NCBI GenBank assembly: GCA_006176705.1
Contig: QRFJ01003342.1
Coordinates: 62,001 to 126,000 of the forward strand
Direction of reading: 5' to 3'
DNA: 64,000 bases
DNA from: Cocos nucifera
Taxonomy: Eukaryota > Streptophyta > Magnoliopsida > Arecales > Arecaceae
In this document: positions 59,216-64,000 of the stretch, piece by piece
Layout of the letters: each line of letters opens with the position of its first letter
Numbering within the stretch: the first letter of the stretch is position 1
The notes under the pieces: generated by a model
What the model saw: the letters and a program-made list of their open reading frames with translations, nothing else
Database searches by the model: none
What the model was told of the DNA's origin: nothing
Program-made: the position numbers and the translations under genes

Positions 59216-62200
59216 CTAAAGCCACTCAGAATAGTATCGAATACCCATCTTCCATTTATGATTGTCAAACCTTTTGATTTTGAGAGCCTTAGTAAAGGGG
59301 TCGGCCACGTTCTCCTTTCCATTAATCTTCTGAAACTCGACGTCACCTCGCTCCACGATCTCTCGTATAAGGCGGTAGTGATGCAGAATATGTTTGATGC
59401 GCTGATGTGCCTTCGACTCCTTCGCTTAGGCTATGGCTCTAGTGCTGTCATAGTATAGCAGAATCGGACCATCTAAGAAGGTCACTTTAGCTCGCTGATG
59501 AACTTTCGTAGTCACACAGCTCCTTCGCAGCATCAGATGCCGTGACATACTCTACCTCGCACATAGAATCGGCTACAGTGTGCTGTTTGAAACTCTTTCA
59601 GTAGATCGCTCCACCATTTAGGATAAATATAAAATCTGACACACTTTACTATCATCATGGTCTAATTGAAAATTAGAATCAGTATATCCTACAAGTTTTA
59701 AGTTAGAATCTTCATAGATGAGCCACTGATCCTTAGTATTTCTTAAATACTTAAGGATAGTTTTTACAATCTTCTAGTGATTCTCATTTAGATCAGACTG
59801 GTATCCACTCACTATCCCTAGTGAGTATGCCACATCCGATCACGTACATGTCATGGCACACATAATAGAACCCATTATCAAAATATATGAAATTCTACTC
59901 ATACGCTCTCTCTCTTGAGGAATTATCGGATAATCCTTCTTCGAAAGATTAATTTCATGGCCTATCGGAAGATAGCCCTTCTTGAAATTCTCCATATTGA
60001 ATCTCTTTAGTATGGTATCGATGTATGTGGACTGGGACAATCCAAGTAATCTTTTAGATCTATCCCTATAGATCTTCATCCTTAGGATGTAGGAAGCTTC
60101 TCCCAAGTCCTTCATAGAGAATTGAGATGATAGCCAAACCTTTATTTTCTATAATGCAGGGATGTCATTTTCGATTAAGACAATGTCATCTACATACAGT
60201 ACAAGAAATACAACAATAGAATCGTTAGTCTATTTATACATGTAGGATTCTTCTCCATTCTTAATGAAGCCATACATTCTAATTACTTTATCAAAATGCA
60301 TATTCTAACTCCACGATGCTTGCTTCAATCCATGGATCTTTGAAGCTTGCACACCTTAGACTCATTTGTGGATATGAAATCCTTAGGCTGTATGATATAC
60401 ACCTCTTCATCCAGCTCTTCATTTAGAAAAGCTATTTTCACATCCATTTGCTAGATTTCATAGTCTAGGTATGCTGCTATCGCAAGTATGATTCGAACAG
60501 ATTTGAGCATTGCCACTGGGGAAAACATCTCGTCATAGTCAATATCATAATGCTGACGATATCCCTTGGCAATCAGATGGGCTTTATAGGTTTCCACCTT
60601 TTTGTCTGTGCTCTTTTTTCGTTTGAAAATTCATCCAATGAATTTTATCCCTTCGGATGGATCAACCAGTGTCCATACACTATTGACTTTCATGAATACT
60701 ATTTCAGACTTCATGGCTTCTAGCTACTCATCAAAATCAGACCTCTACATGGCATCCATGTAAGTGATCGGATCCTTATGATTCTCATTGAGTTCGACAG
60801 GATCACCATCCTGGACCAAGAAATCATAGTATTTATTTGGTTGATGCGATACTCTATCGGATCTCCTTGGTGCAACTTCAATGGGCTTTGAATTTGATCT
60901 TATCAAATCCAGTTCTGCAGGTTCACTAGAATATGTCAGTTTTTCCACCTGTTGAATTTTATTAAGTTCAACATTAGAGGTAGCTATTCCTTTACTAAGA
61001 AACTTTTTTTTTCAAAAAGACTGCTCTATTACTGATGAACATCTTTTATTCTTCAGTAAGGTAGAAGTAATAACCCCTAGTTTCCTTGGGGTACCCTATG
61101 AATAAGCATTTATTAGACCTAGGTCCAAGCTTTTTCGACTACAAATGTTTGATATAAGCCGGACATCCCCAAACCCTAAAGTGAGAGAGTGTCGGCTTAC
61201 ACCCAGTCCATATCTCATATGGAGTCTTTGCAACAAACTTGCTTGGAATATTATTCAAAATAAAATAGGTAGTCTCTAGTGCATCACTCCAAAATAAAAT
61301 TGGCAGACTTGTAAACTCCATCATGGATCAAACCATGTCCAATAGGGTTCGATTCCTCCTTTCAGATACACCATTATGCTGTGGTGTTTTAGGAGGGATC
61401 CATTATGAGAGAATTTCATTCTCTCCTTGATATGTTAGAAATTCGTTGGAAAGGTATTCACCTCCTCGATCAGATCAAAAAATTTTAATACTCTTTCCAA
61501 GTTATTTTTCTATCTCATTTCGATATCGTTTGAATATTTCAAACGAATTGGCTTTATTCTTTATAAAATAGATGTACCCATACCTAGATAGATCATCAGT
61601 AAATATAATGAAGTAGTAATATCCATCTCTAGCATATGTGTTCATAGGCCCACATACATCAGTATGTACTAGACTCAGAAGCTAAGTGGCCGTTCACCTT
61701 TTCCAGTAAAAGGTGATTTGATCATCTTTCCAAGAAGGTAGGACTTATAGATAGTCAATGATTCACAATTATTGATGCTAAGGATATTTTTTTTGACTAA
61801 CTTGTTGATCCTATTCTTGTTTATTTGATCGAACCTACAGTGCCAAAGATAGGCATCGATGACATGATCTAGTTTAGGGTATTTATTAGACGTGTACATT
61901 ACACTAATATACTGTGACAATACATATATGCCATTTCTCAATTATCCTTGCATTACTGTAACTTCATTCATAATGATATTACAATAATTTTCTTTTATTG
62001 ATAAATAATAACCATCTTGAGCTAAAAGCCCAACAGATATTATGTTCATCATAAAAGATAGACAATAGTGATAGTCACTTAAAATAACACTATTATTTTT
62101 AAAAAATAATTCAAGAGTTTTCAATGATAGGACTGAAACTTGACTTCCATCCCAAACATTAAGAAATCTATCACCATTCTTAAATTTTCTATCTATTGGA

Positions 62201-62469
62201 AGTCCATGCAATGAATTGCATATGTGAATTGGACTCATGGTATCTAATACCCAGGTAGATATATCGCATACGGAGAAATTGTAAGGTATTATCATATAAT
62301 AGCCTTGACTAGCAACTACTTGTTGATTTTTTCTATTTAGCCTATTTAGGTTAAGAGGATAATTTCTCTTTGGGTCTACCTTATTAGGGTCAATACTAGA
62401 CTCCTTATTCTTAGGTCCTAAACACTTGCCACTGTCCAACAGTGAACGGAGCAAACTTACACTAGCCAT
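59216..62469 (-). pseudogene. Copia family 2 gag-pol, internally deleted and decayed
   Basis: From ATG at 62469 (MASVSLLRSLLDSGK) to the TAG at 59216. The gag N-terminus passes within about 20 codons into the region just after the zinc knuckle (KRNYPLNL). Most of gag is therefore missing. The protease site reads WVLDTMSPIHIC, with Gly of DTG replaced. In the integrase the zinc-binding Cys pair is replaced by Tyr (YKSYLLGKM). RT keeps YVDDIV at about 60186-60197, followed by MKDLGEASYIL and the NFKKGYLPIG region (60115-59840). RNase H ends DPFTKAL...EWL. Several frameshifts are present. The length of about 1,085 codons is short because of the gag deletion. Confidence 0.87.
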
Positions 62470-64000
62470 TCTAATTATCTAAAAGAAAAATATGAAATCT
62501 TATTAGTACTTAAATTAATTAATTCTAAAGACTTAGACTTTAGTCTAAAGGTTCTTCCACTATTTTTAATGAATTTGTAGCCTCTATCTCCAATTTAAGA
62601 AATTACACTAACTTCTTAGTGGGTACTGAAATCCACATAGACTACAGATGGGCCCGAGGAAAGCTTTGGCTAACCCTTGTGCATCTACAAGTAGGTTCAT
62701 AACTGATTGTTTCTCTAAATAATTTTTAGTATTTAGGTTTTGCCCTATAAGCTAATTCAGTAGGCTATGGCCTCCATTGAAAAGATCTAGTTAGGTCCAA
62801 CCATTAACATGAATGACTTCGGTACAACAAACCAATGATAACCAAGTCCGAGGAAAGCTCTAGTTAACCTGATCATCATTAAGAGAGTATGACCTAATCA
62901 TCATATGATGGATAGCAATTTCAATATCCAGATGAACATCGGGTGTAAGGCACCTCCAATGTCCGCTCAAAAGATTGGACTCATTACTATTCACCTTAAT
63001 GGGAGGCTATGACTTGGTTATTCCCATAACTTAGTCATTTTAAGGATCTAATAATTTAGAAAATTTAGGTTACTTATGATTTAATTATAGAAAGAACGTG
63101 GACCAATTTTTTTCGCTGACTTTACTAAGTCAAACCATCCCACTGACTTCAACAAGTCAATAGGTTAGGACTAGGATCAATTTAAGTCCATGGGCACCTA
63201 ATATAGTCTTACTGATTGAAATCAGTCAAATTGATTCCTAGTGACATGGGTTAGCTTGAATAATCAAGTGATCTAATTAAACTCTAATCGACCATGTCGG
63301 CCAGGTAAGTGAGATCAGTGGAAGGAATATGCCATTAACTCATCAAAGACCGAATCAGTGTGAGTAGCTCCCAATTAAAAATTACAAGTCTTTACTGCCA
63401 AACTTACCTTAGATATCAATCGATTAATTAGGTTCAATCCGATCAATCTAGTAATTTCAGACTTAACCGCGTAGCCATGAATTAAGTCCATTTTGATCTT
63501 GTTAAAGACATGGACCCATCCAACTACAACTATTGAAGTTGAATTTAGAGTGTCCTTGACCTAATCTAAGTCAACACTTGGTTAGATTTGATCAATTACT
63601 CTTATTAAGTCCAATCTTAAACTAACCTTAGGTCTAACCCAATTTATGGACTTAATTCATCTAATCCAATAATCCATAAGTTTATGATTAATGACTTAGA
63701 GTCTTAATTCATAATTCTAGATACTAAATCATTATACTTAATTTTTAATTAAGTTTATGGGCTGAGGGTTAGGATTTGATATTTTAAAAATATTTTTTAA
63801 TTTTTGAAAGGTTCTTTATAACTTAACAATGTTCACCAATTGAGTCGACTCATTTCAAAATTGAATGGCTCAATTCACAAACAATACTAGTTGTAAGATT
63901 TAATCTGAAACTATGTACACTACATAATACTAAATCATGAATCAAACTTTAGATCCTATCTAAATATGTATTCATGATCAAAAATTAGATTAAGGCCTAA
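62470..64000 (-). other. Copia family 2 leader, continues beyond window
   Basis: Non-coding, AT-rich, at least 1.5 kb. It keeps the block shared with the other copia leaders (63300-63420: GGCCAGGTAAGTGAG..., CCATTAACTC, GTAGCTCCCAATTAAAAATTA). A box CCGAGGAAAGCT occurs twice, at about 62655 and 62848. The PBS and 5' LTR are expected to the right of the window. Confidence 0.75.

Noticed and set aside
1..64000. tRNA, rRNA, CRISPR, bacterial operons or organelle insertions
   Set aside because: None seen; the tRNA-like words are primer binding sites of LTR elements.

Overview
The window is plant nuclear DNA. It is AT-rich and consists almost entirely of nested, decayed transposable elements: Ty1/copia LTR retrotransposons with initiator-tRNA-Met primer sites, one Ty3/gypsy (Athila/Tat-like) remnant, and one large CACTA (En/Spm) DNA transposon. 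I found no host protein-coding gene, rRNA, tRNA or CRISPR. Long LTRs (2.0-2.8 kb), copia leaders up to about 1.9 kb and the BARE-1-like gag-pol layout suggest the Angela/Tork side of Copia in a large seed-plant genome. A monocot such as a palm is possible, but that is only a guess.

Layout, left to right. 1-1877: a copia LTR in minus orientation, running into an assembly gap (1878-2022). 2023-2882: a plus-strand gag-pol scrap of the same copia group. 2883-16834: a plus-strand tandem array LTR-internal-LTR-internal-LTR (family 1a), with only the middle LTR complete. 16835-19998: the 3' end of a second copia family (family 2), RNase H plus a whole 3' LTR. 19999-30262: a CACTA element on the minus strand. 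It has a multi-exon TNP2-type transposase (Transpos_assoc, Transposase_21, DUF4218 and DUF4216 regions), a Transposase_24/TNPA-like second gene, subterminal repeats and a recognisable right terminus. It lies inside the gag of an Athila-like gypsy element (30263-34411, minus) whose zinc knuckle, tRNA-Asp-type primer site and partial 5' LTR remain.

34412-41286: a plus-strand copia element of family 3 (5' LTR, PBS, leader, gag-pol), cut off in RNase H by a family 4 LTR starting at 41287. That family 4 LTR is itself split by a full-length minus-strand copia element (family 1b, 42094-52665). Family 1b has two LTRs of about 2.3 kb, PBS, PPT, a broken gag-pol and a perfect 5-bp target duplication, GTGAT. 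The family 4 LTR and gag resume at 52666-53635. 53636-56413: LTR fragments of families 2 and 3 and an unassigned LTR-like block with direct repeats. 56414-64000: the 3' LTR, gag-pol and leader of a minus-strand family 2 element that leaves the window.

No element looks autonomous. Coding regions carry frameshifts and in-frame TAG/TGA stops, many explainable by C-to-T change, and several catalytic residues are lost. The insertion order readable from the nesting is: Athila-like gypsy first, CACTA and family 3 copia into or next to it, family 4 into family 3, and family 1b into family 4. No complete novel system was found. The most interesting points are repeated boxes in the copia leaders, a shared non-canonical zinc knuckle, an LTR minisatellite, a W-box cluster, and an unexplained poly(A)-ended island inside the CACTA element.
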